Of a DNA stretch of 64,000 nucleotides, positions 37,041 to 46,278 are shown one piece after another; the first letter of the stretch is position 1; each line of letters starts with the position of its first letter. The notes under the pieces are model-generated. The model had not been told where the DNA came from, did not search any database, and was given only the letters and a program-made list of their open reading frames with translations. The stretch is from Fen-1258 sp947085815 (lineage in GTDB: Bacteria > Bacteroidota > Ignavibacteria > Ignavibacteriales > Melioribacteraceae). The stretch lies in NCBI GenBank assembly GCA_947085815.1, contig CAMTXU010000003.1, positions 1 to 64,000 of the forward strand, in the 5' to 3' direction. The position numbers and the translations under genes were made by a program.

Positions 37041-38072
37041 ATGTCTATTATTTGTCGGTTAATGTTTACCATCGTTATGTTTCTTCCTCTTAGCCTATTA
37101 TCTCAAAACGTCAAAAAAGACTCATTTTATATTGCTAACTGGAATGTTGAAAATTTGTTCGACATTGTTAATGATCCGGAAAAAAATGATGAAGAATTTC
37201 TGCCAGAATCTGGCAAAAAGTGGAATGATGCAAGATATGAAGATAAACTTAACAACTTGACTAAAGTTATCAATTACATGAATAACGGTTGCGGGCCTGA
37301 CGTTTTAGCACTTCAAGAGATTGAAAACATTAACGTTGTCAAAAGGTTGATCTACAAAATGAGAGACCGGGATTACATTGTTGTTCATCGCAATTCACCT
37401 GATGAACGTGGAATTGATGTTGCTCTGATTTACGATCGAAAAGTTTTTGATATAGATAGCGTTGCCGCAATTCATGTTGAACTTCCAAACGGGAAACCGA
37501 CCCGTGATATACTTCTAACAGTTTTAATTCATAAAAAAACTAAAGAAAAAGTTTACCTTTTTGTTAATCATTGGCCTTCAAGAATTGGCGGAGAAGAGAA
37601 GTCAAATATTAATCGGATTACAGCAGCAAATGTGTTGAAAAACAGCCTATACGCTATCGAGAAGCGCTCACCCGGCTGCAATGTAATAATACTCGGTGAT
37701 TTCAATGATGAACCCGGAAATGAATCGATAGAGAAAGTTTTAGATGCACAAGATTTTCAGTGCGTAAAACAATCAAAAAGAATCCTCCTTAATCTTGCAT
37801 ACAAAAAATATAAAAGTGGAGAAGGATCATATCTCTATGGCAAAAAATTCAATATGCTCGACCAGATAATCGTTTCATCCTCGTTTTTAGATGGAAAAAG
37901 ATTTGAATATGAATGCGATTCATTCAGCATTATTAAACCGGAATTTATAGTGTTCCAAGAAGGAAGAAGAAAAGGGGGAACCATTCCAACATACGAAGGA
38001 ACTAAATATATAGGCGGATACAGCGATCACTTTCCTGTAGGAGCTAAATTTATTTTTAAAGGCAAAAAATGA
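37041..38072 (+). CDS. Secreted endonuclease/exonuclease/phosphatase family protein
   Basis: 343 residues with a signal peptide (about 1-22, LPLSLLSQ) and the EEP fold: IANWNVENLF, LALQEIEN (metal-binding Glu), VNHWPSRIGGEE, ILGDFNDEPGN (Asp/Asn) and the C-terminal SDHFPVGA (catalytic His). These proteins cleave phosphodiesters in nucleic acids or other phosphoesters. The signal peptide points to periplasmic or extracellular DNA/RNA scavenging (inference). The ribosome-binding site TAGGAG lies 9 nt upstream of ATG 37041. It overlaps the SDR gene by 4 nt. Confidence 0.85.
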   Translation: MSIICRLMFTIVMFLPLSLLSQNVKKDSFYIANWNVENLFDIVNDPEKNDEEFLPESGKKWNDARYEDKLNNLTKVINYMNNGCGPDVLALQEIENINVVKRLIYKMRDRDYIVVHRNSPDERGIDVALIYDRKVFDIDSVAAIHVELPNGKPTRDILLTVLIHKKTKEKVYLFVNHWPSRIGGEEKSNINRITAANVLKNSLYAIEKRSPGCNVIILGDFNDEPGNESIEKVLDAQDFQCVKQSKRILLNLAYKKYKSGEGSYLYGKKFNMLDQIIVSSSFLDGKRFEYECDSFSIIKPEFIVFQEGRRKGGTIPTYEGTKYIGGYSDHFPVGAKFIFKGKK

Positions 38073-38752
38073 ATTGCAGAAAAATATTTTTATTGTTTGG
38101 ATCAACCGGAGTTTTGGGAAAAGCCGCGGTAAATTATTTTATAGGTCGAAAGTATGACCATTATTATTTTTTTACACGAAGTGAACTTAATTTTCCGGTT
38201 GATGCAAAAAATAAGACGATAATCTTTGTTCCGGATTTGACCAATGAGAAATTTGTAGCTGCGGCTTTCGAAAAGGTTGAATTAGAAAATGACGCACTCT
38301 ATTTTCTGTTCAGTACTGTTGGCGGTTATATCGGCGGTCAATTAATCTCTTCAACGGAATATGCCGATTTTAAAAAAATGATTGAATTAAATCTCGGCTC
38401 CTCATTTCTCATTGCAAAACACTTTGCAAAATTAGTTGGACATTCAAAAGGCGGTTCAATTTGCTTTACAAGTGCTCTCTCAAGTTTCAAACCGGAGGCA
38501 AACAAAGCTGCTTATAATATTTCGAAAAATGCTTTGAATTATTTAGTTCAAACACTTGCGCTTGAAGGAGGAAGAATTAATTTAAGAGCCAACGCGGTAG
38601 CTCCTTTTGCAATCGATTCAGATGCCAACAGGGAGTGGATTAAAGATATTTCAAAACTTGTAACCCCGGAGGATATTTGCAAGTCTGCGCAATCTTTCTA
38701 TGAAGACAAGACTGCATCTGGGCAAATAATTGCATTACCAAAACCTCTTTGA
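38069..38752 (+). CDS. Short-chain dehydrogenase/reductase
   Basis: 227 residues with a Rossmann fold. The cofactor loop is GSTGVLG near residue 11, the catalytic Ser lies in CFTSALSSF, and the YxxxK pair is YNISK. Central NLGSSFLIAKHFAK and C-terminal RANAVAP segments fit the classical SDR family. It is shorter than most classical SDRs (about 250). Substrate unknown. Start ATG overlaps the nuclease stop (ATGA). Confidence 0.8.
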   Translation: MNCRKIFLLFGSTGVLGKAAVNYFIGRKYDHYYFFTRSELNFPVDAKNKTIIFVPDLTNEKFVAAAFEKVELENDALYFLFSTVGGYIGGQLISSTEYADFKKMIELNLGSSFLIAKHFAKLVGHSKGGSICFTSALSSFKPEANKAAYNISKNALNYLVQTLALEGGRINLRANAVAPFAIDSDANREWIKDISKLVTPEDICKSAQSFYEDKTASGQIIALPKPL

Positions 38753-38819
38753 TAAAATTATTTCATCCTAATTAGTTATTTTGTCCAATATAAAACAAAG
38801 AATTAATACCGGAGTAATT

Positions 38820-39272
38820 ATGAGTTTAACAGAAAAGATAAATCTGGACTTAAAAGATGCTATGAAATCGGGTGAAAAAATTCGCCTTGAGACAATCCGT
38901 TCTATACGAGCTTTGATTCTAGAATTCGAAAAAAGCGGTACTGGCAAAGAATTAACTGCCGAAGAAGAGATAAGAATGTTATCTACCGCGGCAAAAAAAC
39001 GAAAGGAATCAATTGAACAATTTAGAAACGGCGGAAGAATTGAATTAGCAGAAAAAGAGGAAGCAGAATTAAAAATCATTGAGGAGTATTTACCGAAACA
39101 ACTTTCGCTAGATGATATTCTATTAGAGGTAAAAAAGATAGCGCTGGAAGTTGGAGCTAAAACTAAAGAAGATTTTCCGAAGCTAATGCCGGTGGCAGCA
39201 AAAGCATTGAAGGGAAAAGCGGACGGAAAAGTTGTGAAAGAAATTGTTGAAAAAGTTTTGAGCACTACTTGA
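38820..39272 (+). CDS. yqeY: GatB/YqeY domain-containing protein
   Basis: 150 residues from ATG 38820 (ribosome-binding site GGAG at 38811). The whole protein is the helical YqeY domain (MSLTEKINLDLKDAMKSGEK, LETIRSIRALI, EKEEAELKIIEEYLPKQLS, GKADGKVVKEIVE). This is homologous to the tail of the GatB subunit that binds tRNA in Asp/Glu-tRNA amidotransferase. The free-standing protein's role is not established. The TTG at 38781 is rejected as a start because it gives an atypical extension without a ribosome-binding site. Confidence 0.9.
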   Translation: MSLTEKINLDLKDAMKSGEKIRLETIRSIRALILEFEKSGTGKELTAEEEIRMLSTAAKKRKESIEQFRNGGRIELAEKEEAELKIIEEYLPKQLSLDDILLEVKKIALEVGAKTKEDFPKLMPVAAKALKGKADGKVVKEIVEKVLSTT

Positions 39273-39823
39273 ATTATCTAGATTATATTATCATAGTTGT
39301 CATTATTATCGGCTTTTTACTTGGCTTCAAGGATGGGTTCGTAAGAAAAATAATTGGTTTAATCGGTCTTATACTCGGTGTTATTCTTGCTTTCCAATTC
39401 TCCAATAAAGTCGGGAAATACTTAACAATATTTTTTAATAATGATGAATATCTCTCGAACGTTCTTGCCGGTATTACTATTTTTCTTCTCGTAATCTTAA
39501 TCGCTTCTTTGATTAAACGTGTGGTTCATCCTTTCGATAAAGTAAACCGGTTCATAAATCAATTTGTAGGAGGTATAATCGGCGCCGTTCAAATTGCATT
39601 TTTTCTAAGTGCGGTATTTTTGTTCCTTAATATTTTCAGCTTTCCAAATCTCAATCAAAGAAATAATTCGTTTAGTTATAACTTTGTCTTAGATTTAATC
39701 CCAAAGTCAATCGACTTTATCATTGGCAACAATGCGAAAGCCTCTGAATATTTAATAAAGTATATCGAGAAAAAAGATTCCGATCCAAATTCACAAATTG
39801 ACTCATCCCAGATTAAAAAATGA
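39269..39823 (+). CDS. CvpA family membrane protein
   Basis: 184 residues with four hydrophobic segments (about 5-25, 27-45, 64-82, 97-120). The family start NYLDYIIIVVIIIGFLLGFKDGFVRKI and the VGGIIGAVQ segment identify CvpA (colicin V production protein family). In enterobacteria CvpA supports envelope homeostasis; the exact activity is not known. TTG 39269 overlaps the YqeY stop, and the end overlaps mutS2 by 4 nt. A cvpA-mutS2 arrangement is also found in Bacillus. Confidence 0.85.
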   Translation: MNYLDYIIIVVIIIGFLLGFKDGFVRKIIGLIGLILGVILAFQFSNKVGKYLTIFFNNDEYLSNVLAGITIFLLVILIASLIKRVVHPFDKVNRFINQFVGGIIGAVQIAFFLSAVFLFLNIFSFPNLNQRNNSFSYNFVLDLIPKSIDFIIGNNAKASEYLIKYIEKKDSDPNSQIDSSQIKK

Positions 39824-42168
39824 TCACTCAAAAAGTTCTTGAAAAATTAGAATACCAAAAAGTCATTGCCCAGATACTCAAATATTGCATTACAGACAAT
39901 GGTAAAATTGTTGTTCAAAATATTTTGCCGCTTAATAATCTCGATTTGATTGAGAAGATCGGCAGACAAGTTCACCAAGCCAAAGAGATCTTGATTAAGA
40001 ATGATTTTCCTCCATTAGAGTATTTACCCGACCTTAATGAAGCCCTTTCGCGGAGTAAGATTGAAGGAACAATACTTAAGATAAGACAAATAATAGATAT
40101 TCTTAAGCTAGCCGAAACTTCGCGCAAATTATTTCAATTTCTAAAACCGAGAGACGGCAGTTTTTCAATTCTGCATGAACTGGCTCAAAAATTATTTGTC
40201 GACAAGGTGTTTGAACATTTTATCGGAAGAGTATTTACAGAGAATGGTGAAGTACGGGACGATGCAAGTACAAAGCTGAAAGAAATAAGAATAGAAATAA
40301 GAGAAAGGGAAGCCTCTCTTCGAAAACAAGTACAAAAACTTTTGAAGCAGCTGAGCGAGTCATATCTGGTTCAGGAGGAGTACGTAACTCAACGTGACGG
40401 CAGAATTGTTCTGCCTGTTAAATCTGAACACAAACGCCACGTAAGAGGATTTGTTCATTCAGAATCATCTACCGGGCAGACAGTCTATATCGAACCGGAA
40501 GAAACATTAGAACTAAACAATGAAATTCTATCCCTCGGTTTTGCCGAGAAACGTGAAATCGAAAAAATTCTAAAAGGATTAACCGAGCGGATTGGTCAGG
40601 TAAATGTTGAATTAAAAACTTCTTTGACGGCTATAGCAGAAATTGATTCTATCTTCGCGCGCGCTAAATATTCTATTGAAATAATGGGCTCACATCCGGT
40701 GTATGACCAATCTAAACCATTCTCGATGATAGAGGCGCGTCATCCGTTACTTCTCAAAAGGGTTGGGCATTCTAACACGGTTCCAATGGATCTGAAGTTG
40801 GAAAACGTTAACGTGGTTTTAATTACCGGACCAAATGCCGGTGGTAAAACGGTTACCTTGAAAACAACCGGATTGCTAATCTGCCTTGCACTTGCGGGCA
40901 TACCAATTCCGGCGCATCCGGATTCTAATTTTATTTTATTCGAAAAAGTTCTGGTTGATATCGGAGATGCTCAATCGATAGAAGATGATCTAAGTACGTT
41001 CAGTTCACATCTAAAAAATATAAAAGAGATTATTGAAGAAGCAGATGATAAAACGCTCGTTGTTCTCGATGAAATAGGAACTGGTACTGATCCGGCAGAG
41101 GGCGCTGCAATAGCAACCGGAATGTTAATTACACTACGAGAAAAAGGTGCTAAAGTTCTTGCCACAACGCATCACGGTGGATTAAAAGTTGTAGCTAATC
41201 AACTTGATAAATTCCAGAATGCTTCTATGGAATTTGATACAGAACATCTGCTGCCAACATATAAATTTAAACAAGGAATTCCCGGATCGAGTTACGCATT
41301 CGAGGTCGCTAACAGAATAGGATTTGACGATCAATTCATTTCTCTTGCTAAAGAGTATTTGGATAGGGACAAAACAAAGATTGAAGATTTTCTAGTCTCT
41401 CTTGAAAAAAAATCTCAACATTTAAGAGAACAACTAAATACTTTGGAAAGAGAAAATTCCCGGCTCAAAGGATTAACGAATTTGTATCAGGGCAAAATTG
41501 AACAGCTCGAACATCAGAAAAAAGAAATTCTTTCCGGTGCCAAAGAGAAAGCGGATCTATATCTGAGCGAAGTAAACAAGAAAGTTGAAAGCGCCATAAA
41601 AAATATTCGTGAGTCTCAAGCAAATAAAGATGTGATTAAAGTAGAGAAGAAAAAAATTGAGGAGATTAAGAAAGAAAGTCAGATTGTTTTCAAAAAAGAG
41701 AAAATAATTGCGGAAGAGAAAGTTGAATTGAAAGTTGGCGATTATGTTCGGATTAAGGAGACTGATTCCGTTGGTGTGATAAATTCGATTGACAAGGAGA
41801 AAAATAAGGCGGTATTGAGCGTGGGCTCAATAAAGATGAAAACAAAATACTCCGAACTGGTGCCGTCGAAAAAATCAGAAATCGCAAAATCTTCATCAAA
41901 ATTATTTAGTGTTGATCAGAACGAAATAAGCTACCGTCTGGATCTACGCGGAAAGAGAGCCGATGAAGCCGAATTTGCGATTATTAAATTTTTAGATAGT
42001 GCATACATGAGCGGTGTAGACCGGGTAGAAATTTTACACGGAAAAGGTACCGGCGCGCTTAAGCAGCTTGTGCATGGGTTACTTAGGAACAATGGTTTGA
42101 TAAAAAATTACTATTTTGCAAATATTGAGTATGGGGGTGAAGGTATAACAATCGTTGAATTAAAGTAG
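39820..42168 (+). CDS. mutS2: MutS2 family ATPase/endonuclease
   Basis: 782 residues, full length. Core clamp domain, then the ABC-type ATPase with Walker A GPNAGGKTVTLKT (about 338-350), the DLSTFSSHLKNI signature region and Walker B VVLDEIGTGTDPAEG. A long coiled coil follows (about 510-630), then a KOW-like stretch (LKVGDYVRIKETDSVGVI) and a C-terminal Smr nuclease domain (LDLRGKRADEAE, ILHGKGTGALK). There is no mismatch-recognition domain, as expected for MutS2. The family limits recombination and can split collided ribosomes in Bacillus. Confidence 0.95.
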   Translation: MITQKVLEKLEYQKVIAQILKYCITDNGKIVVQNILPLNNLDLIEKIGRQVHQAKEILIKNDFPPLEYLPDLNEALSRSKIEGTILKIRQIIDILKLAETSRKLFQFLKPRDGSFSILHELAQKLFVDKVFEHFIGRVFTENGEVRDDASTKLKEIRIEIREREASLRKQVQKLLKQLSESYLVQEEYVTQRDGRIVLPVKSEHKRHVRGFVHSESSTGQTVYIEPEETLELNNEILSLGFAEKREIEKILKGLTERIGQVNVELKTSLTAIAEIDSIFARAKYSIEIMGSHPVYDQSKPFSMIEARHPLLLKRVGHSNTVPMDLKLENVNVVLITGPNAGGKTVTLKTTGLLICLALAGIPIPAHPDSNFILFEKVLVDIGDAQSIEDDLSTFSSHLKNIKEIIEEADDKTLVVLDEIGTGTDPAEGAAIATGMLITLREKGAKVLATTHHGGLKVVANQLDKFQNASMEFDTEHLLPTYKFKQGIPGSSYAFEVANRIGFDDQFISLAKEYLDRDKTKIEDFLVSLEKKSQHLREQLNTLERENSRLKGLTNLYQGKIEQLEHQKKEILSGAKEKADLYLSEVNKKVESAIKNIRESQANKDVIKVEKKKIEEIKKESQIVFKKEKIIAEEKVELKVGDYVRIKETDSVGVINSIDKEKNKAVLSVGSIKMKTKYSELVPSKKSEIAKSSSKLFSVDQNEISYRLDLRGKRADEAEFAIIKFLDSAYMSGVDRVEILHGKGTGALKQLVHGLLRNNGLIKNYYFANIEYGGEGITIVELK

Positions 42169-42173
42169 GTCTA

Positions 42174-43670
42174 ATGATTAAAAAAATAGTTATCGCAAAT
42201 CGTGGAGAAATTGCTCACAGAATTATCAAAGCATGTCGTGAGCTGGGAATTATTTCTGTAGCAATTTACTCCGAAGTAGATAAGAATGCTCTTCATGTTC
42301 GACGGGCAGATGAAGCATATCTTATCGGTCCTTCTCCCGCAAGTGAATCATATCTTAACAAAGAAAAAATAATTAAGCTGGCAAAAGAGATCGGCGCCGA
42401 TGCTATTCATCCCGGTTATGGATTTGTATCCGAAAATCCTGAATTCATCAAGATGGTTGAAGAATCGGGAATTATTTTTATCGGACCCTCTTCAAAATCT
42501 GTATTGATGATGGGGGAAAAAACATCTGCGCGTAGATTGATGAGGCAGCACAATGTTCCAATCGTTCCGGGAACGACAGAACCAATTCAATCCATAGCCG
42601 AAGGGAAAAAAATAGCGGGGGAAATTGGTTATCCTGTTATGCTTAAAGCTGCTGCTGGCGGAGGCGGCAAAGGGATGCGAAAAATCGCTTCTGAAAATGA
42701 ATTTGAAGAATCATACAACAGAGCAAAAAACGAAGCCCTCAAAGCTTTTTCTAATGATGACGTTTATCTTGAAAAATTTATTGAACATCCTAAGCATATC
42801 GAAGTACAAATTCTAGCCGATAAGTTTGGAAATTATCTTCATCTTTTTGAACGTGAATGTTCCGTGCAGAGGCGCCATCAGAAAGTAATTGAAGAAGCCC
42901 CTTCAATTGCTGTTGATGAAATAACCCGGCATAAAATTACTCAAGCTGCTATTAAGGCTGCTAAGGCGTGCAATTATTACAACGCAGGCACAATCGAGTT
43001 CTTGATGGATAAGAATAAGGATTTTTATTTCCTTGAGATGAATACACGACTGCAGGTTGAACATCCGGTGACGGAAATGATTACCGGGATCGATTTAGTC
43101 AAACAGCAGATTAAAATTGCCTCCGGAGAGAAACTAACAATTAAACAAGACAATCTAAGAATTCATGGGCATGCGGTAGAGTGCAGAGTTTATGCAGAGG
43201 ATGTAGATAATAATTTTGCGCCTTCGATCGGAAAAATAATTCATCACCGTCTTACATCCGGTCCCGGAATTCGAATTGACCGCGGAATAGACATTATGAG
43301 TGAAATCCCGATTTATTATGATCCGCTACTCTCTAAAGTGATTGCATGGGGAATAGATAGGGAAGAAGCATTGGCAAGAATGAAACGGGCGCTCGGAGAA
43401 TATCAAATCAGCGGAGTCATTACAAATATTCCGGTGTTCAATTGGATTCTAAAACAAAAAAAATTTCTTGAAGGAGAATTTGACATCAATTTTCTCGACA
43501 ACGATTTTTTGCCGTTAGTGCCCGGTAAATGGAAAAACGAGCCGTCAAATGAGTATGAAGAAATAGCGGCGATTTTTGGCGCAATTCTTAAACAGAAAGA
43601 ATTGGAAACCACACTTTCCGATAATAGTGTTGCCGAAAACAATGCGTGGCGGTCGCAACTTTATGAATGA
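42174..43670 (+). CDS. accC: Biotin carboxylase subunit of an acyl-CoA or pyruvate carboxylase
   Basis: 498 residues of the ATP-grasp biotin carboxylase family: KIVIANRGEIAHRIIKACRE start, HPGYGFVSENPEF, the glycine-rich ATP loop AAAGGGGKGMRK, ERECSVQRRHQKV, FLEMNTRLQVEHPVTE (catalytic Glu/Arg) and a C-terminal lobe. It charges biotin on its carrier with CO2 using ATP. It is some 50 residues longer than E. coli AccC and lies next to a biotinyl carrier with no carboxyltransferase gene nearby. It could serve acetyl-CoA, propionyl-CoA or pyruvate carboxylation, so the symbol is provisional. Confidence 0.85.
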   Translation: MIKKIVIANRGEIAHRIIKACRELGIISVAIYSEVDKNALHVRRADEAYLIGPSPASESYLNKEKIIKLAKEIGADAIHPGYGFVSENPEFIKMVEESGIIFIGPSSKSVLMMGEKTSARRLMRQHNVPIVPGTTEPIQSIAEGKKIAGEIGYPVMLKAAAGGGGKGMRKIASENEFEESYNRAKNEALKAFSNDDVYLEKFIEHPKHIEVQILADKFGNYLHLFERECSVQRRHQKVIEEAPSIAVDEITRHKITQAAIKAAKACNYYNAGTIEFLMDKNKDFYFLEMNTRLQVEHPVTEMITGIDLVKQQIKIASGEKLTIKQDNLRIHGHAVECRVYAEDVDNNFAPSIGKIIHHRLTSGPGIRIDRGIDIMSEIPIYYDPLLSKVIAWGIDREEALARMKRALGEYQISGVITNIPVFNWILKQKKFLEGEFDINFLDNDFLPLVPGKWKNEPSNEYEEIAAIFGAILKQKELETTLSDNSVAENNAWRSQLYE

Positions 43671-44163
43671 ATTTATTGTCACAATAAATAACCATAAATA
43701 CATAGTCAAAATTCTCGGTGACGGTAAAGTGCAAGTCGGTGGTAGAGAAGTTAACGCGGAAATATCTAAAATAACCAATAATGCATTTGTAATTAGGACC
43801 GGGAATAGTGTTTATGAAATTACCTCCAATAAACTTAGCACGGATAGATTCGGAATTATTATAGACGCCTCCTATTTTGATGCGACAGTCCGAACCCAAT
43901 TGCAGGAGAGTGCAAACGAATTTCAAAAAAACAAAAGCAAACTGAAACATCACTCAGATGTGAAAGCACCCATGCCCGGTCTTCTACTGAAATTAAAAAA
44001 GAATATTGGAGACGAAGTAAGTTTGGGTGAATCGTTATTCATTTTAGAAGCGATGAAAATGGAGAATGAATTACGCTCGCCGGCAAGTGGTATAGTCAAA
44101 AAAATATTCTACAAGGAGGGGCAGTCGGTCGAAAAGGATTCTGTAATTCTAACAATAGAATAA
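43663..44163 (+). CDS. Biotin carboxyl carrier protein
   Basis: 166 residues from ATG 43663, overlapping the biotin carboxylase by 8 nt. The C-terminal biotinyl domain (about 95-166) has VKAPMPGLLLKLKKNIGD and EAMKMEN, whose lysine is biotinylated. The N-terminal 90 residues form a beta-rich region like that of propionyl-CoA carboxylase or decarboxylase-type carriers rather than the Pro/Ala linker of classic AccB. The longer frame upstream (43576) lies wholly within the preceding gene and is rejected. The pair needs a carboxyltransferase encoded elsewhere. Confidence 0.88.
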   Translation: MNEFIVTINNHKYIVKILGDGKVQVGGREVNAEISKITNNAFVIRTGNSVYEITSNKLSTDRFGIIIDASYFDATVRTQLQESANEFQKNKSKLKHHSDVKAPMPGLLLKLKKNIGDEVSLGESLFILEAMKMENELRSPASGIVKKIFYKEGQSVEKDSVILTIE

Positions 44164-44235
44164 GAAATCTTATTTGCTTTTAAGATACAATTAGTTATTT
44201 TCTCTGCGATATTTCACTAAACAATAGGAGGTTGT

Positions 44236-45507
44236 GTGAAGAAAGTCGTTACATTAATAGTTGTTTGTGCTTTACTCGTTAGCAATACTTTTGCTGGCGG
44301 TTTTCTCACGGGTACCCAGAATGCTCGGGCAATGGGTATGGGGCATGCATTTGTAGGAATGGCGGCCGATGCATCCGCTATCTATTTTAATCCTGCAGGT
44401 TTAACGAATCTAAAAGGAACTAAGTTTTTACTTGGTTCTACGTTCATTATGCCTACAGTAGATTTCACCGGTCCGGCTCCACTAACCACCACCACAACAA
44501 CCGTTGCAAGAACATTTACTCCGATTAATTTCTACGGAGTTTATGGAATGGACAATGGATTATCTTTTGGTATTGGTGTTTTCAATCCTTATGGTCTTGG
44601 ATCAGAATGGTCATCGACCTGGGTTGGGAAATCATTAGCCGTAAAAACAGAACTGAGAACCTTTTACATAAATCCAACAATCGCTTACCAGGTAACAGAT
44701 AATCTCTCAATTGGTGTTGGATTTAATTACATTATCTCAAACGTACAGTTCTATCAAGTAATTGATATTCCAACTATTCCGTTGGCACCGGGTGTAAATC
44801 TTCCAGGAGCCAAGAATGTTGGAGTAAATTTAGAAGGAAATGGCGATGCAGCATATACATTTAATGTTGGATTACTCTTCAAACCAACTAAAGACCTCTC
44901 GTTAGGTGCTTCCTATCGTCATTCTGCAGAAATTACTTTCAATGGTGATCTAGCATTCACAGGCTTAAATGCAAAACCTACAGGTTTTCCGGTTGGACAT
45001 TCCGATCTTTTCCCATCAGGTCCAGGCGTAGCAAAATTAACAATGCCTTATGATTTAAGATTTGGCGCCTCTTATAATGCTACAGAAGATTTGACGCTTA
45101 ACGCAGATCTTCAATTTACAGGCTGGTCCAGTTATAAAGAATTAGCTGCCGATTTTCAAAAAAACACTTCTGCGTGGCCCGATTTAAAATCAATTAAGAA
45201 TTGGGAAAATACAGTTACTTTTAGACTCGGCGGTGAGTACCGCATGAATGAATTTGCATTCAGAGCTGGATACGTTTATGACGGATCACCAATTCCAACT
45301 AAGTATATGGATCCTTCACTTCCCGGTGCTGATCGTAATGAATTTACAGCCGGACTCGGATATCAGATCTCCAAGAACTTGCGTGTTGATGCAGCTTATC
45401 AATACATCTCTTTTGAAAATGTCGTTAAAGATTCAGCAATTCCATTTAACGGAACATATAAGAATTCCACCAATCTTTTCGGCATCAATTTAGGATTTAG
45501 TTTTTAA
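44236..45507 (+). CDS. OmpP1/FadL-type outer membrane transporter
   Basis: 423 residues with a signal peptide (about 1-20, SNTFAGG). The FadL N-terminal hatch pattern is clear: TGTQNARAMGMGHAFVGMA, ADASAIYFNPAGL. A 14-strand beta-barrel follows, ending LFGINLGFSF with a terminal Phe. FadL-family channels import hydrophobic molecules such as long-chain fatty acids or aromatics; the substrate here is unknown. GTG 44236 is preceded by an excellent ribosome-binding site (TAGGAGG, 44225-44231). A terminator follows, so it is probably a single-gene transcript. Confidence 0.88.
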   Translation: MKKVVTLIVVCALLVSNTFAGGFLTGTQNARAMGMGHAFVGMAADASAIYFNPAGLTNLKGTKFLLGSTFIMPTVDFTGPAPLTTTTTTVARTFTPINFYGVYGMDNGLSFGIGVFNPYGLGSEWSSTWVGKSLAVKTELRTFYINPTIAYQVTDNLSIGVGFNYIISNVQFYQVIDIPTIPLAPGVNLPGAKNVGVNLEGNGDAAYTFNVGLLFKPTKDLSLGASYRHSAEITFNGDLAFTGLNAKPTGFPVGHSDLFPSGPGVAKLTMPYDLRFGASYNATEDLTLNADLQFTGWSSYKELAADFQKNTSAWPDLKSIKNWENTVTFRLGGEYRMNEFAFRAGYVYDGSPIPTKYMDPSLPGADRNEFTAGLGYQISKNLRVDAAYQYISFENVVKDSAIPFNGTYKNSTNLFGINLGFSF

Positions 45508-45535
45508 GCATGTTTTTAATGTAGTAGTCTTATTG

Positions 45536-45568
45536 CCCGCTGCCAGAAAATTGGTTAGCGGGTTTTTT
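45536..45568 (+). terminator. Intrinsic terminator of the FadL-type gene
   Basis: CCCGCT (45536-45541) pairs with AGCGGG (45557-45562), with CCA/TGG able to extend inside the loop, and six T follow (45563-45568). Confidence 0.85.
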
Positions 45569-45793
45569 ATTTTTAATCAAATAGCGGTTTTAAAAATATC
45601 AATATTCTCTGCGAACTTTGCGTTTTCTCTGTCCCGCCTTTGGCGGGATTAAATATTTCCATTCGATAATTTTTAGAACTGTCCCAAAGTGATTTCTTCG
45701 CTTGTTATCTCAAAGAGATAATTTCCCATAACGTGTAGAATTACTATATTAAGGCAGATATTCAATTCGTTTAATACCAAATTTGAGTTAAAT
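45569..45793. repeat. Intergenic region with REP-like palindromes
   Basis: It contains CTCTGCGAACTTTGCG (about 45607-45622) and a perfect 7-bp palindrome TCCCGCC/GGCGGGA with a 3-nt loop (45632-45648). A second perfect hairpin, TTATCTC/GAGATAA with loop AAA, lies at 45705-45721. Neither has a T-run. They look like intergenic palindromic repeats rather than terminators. No coding potential is seen. Confidence 0.5.
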
Positions 45794-46273
45794 ATGAAAT
45801 CAAGCAATTATTTTATTTTCTCAATTCTAAGTGGGTTTTTATTTTTTGCGTGTTCAACTTCACAGCAAACAATGGTAGATGAAAAACAAAAAGAGCCGGA
45901 AATTTATGTCTTTGATGATGTTAATAAAACTGATTCAATTAAAACTGAAACTCCAACAAAATCCGATTCTAAAACTGAACAGCCGAAAGTAATAGAAAAA
46001 GCTGTACCCGAAATAAAAGGAACACCTGCTCCCACTCTTAAAAAATTTATAGTTCAAGTTGGAGTATTTACTTCTATGGATCGTGCTCGGTCTTTTGTGA
46101 AGGAAAATCAGTCCAAGATTGCCTACTTATTAAATGTTTCGATACGTGAGGCAGATAAGCTTTTCGTTGTGCGTTTGCATCCGTTCGATTCAAGAGAAGA
46201 TGCCGAAAAAGTCAGAAATAATATTTGGCAGATCCCCGAATTCAAAGACGCATTTATCATTAATCCCGATTAA
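45794..46273 (+). CDS. SPOR-domain lipoprotein
   Basis: 159 residues. Lipoprotein signal with lipobox FFAC (FLFFACSTSQQ), a charged Lys/Glu/Thr-rich linker (about 30-80) and a C-terminal SPOR domain (about 85-157; KFIVQVGVFTSMDRARSFV, LFVVRLHPFDSREDAEKV). SPOR domains bind denuded peptidoglycan at division sites. It probably anchors to the outer membrane and reaches septal peptidoglycan (inference). A stand-alone gene between palindromic repeats and a pseudogene. Confidence 0.85.
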   Translation: MKSSNYFIFSILSGFLFFACSTSQQTMVDEKQKEPEIYVFDDVNKTDSIKTETPTKSDSKTEQPKVIEKAVPEIKGTPAPTLKKFIVQVGVFTSMDRARSFVKENQSKIAYLLNVSIREADKLFVVRLHPFDSREDAEKVRNNIWQIPEFKDAFIINPD

Positions 46274-46278
46274 AAAAT

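Noticed and set aside
38768..39265. 165-codon ORF opposite yqeY
   Set aside because: Antisense shadow of a well-supported gene; composition (Ser/Phe-rich) is the usual mirror of helical coding sequence.
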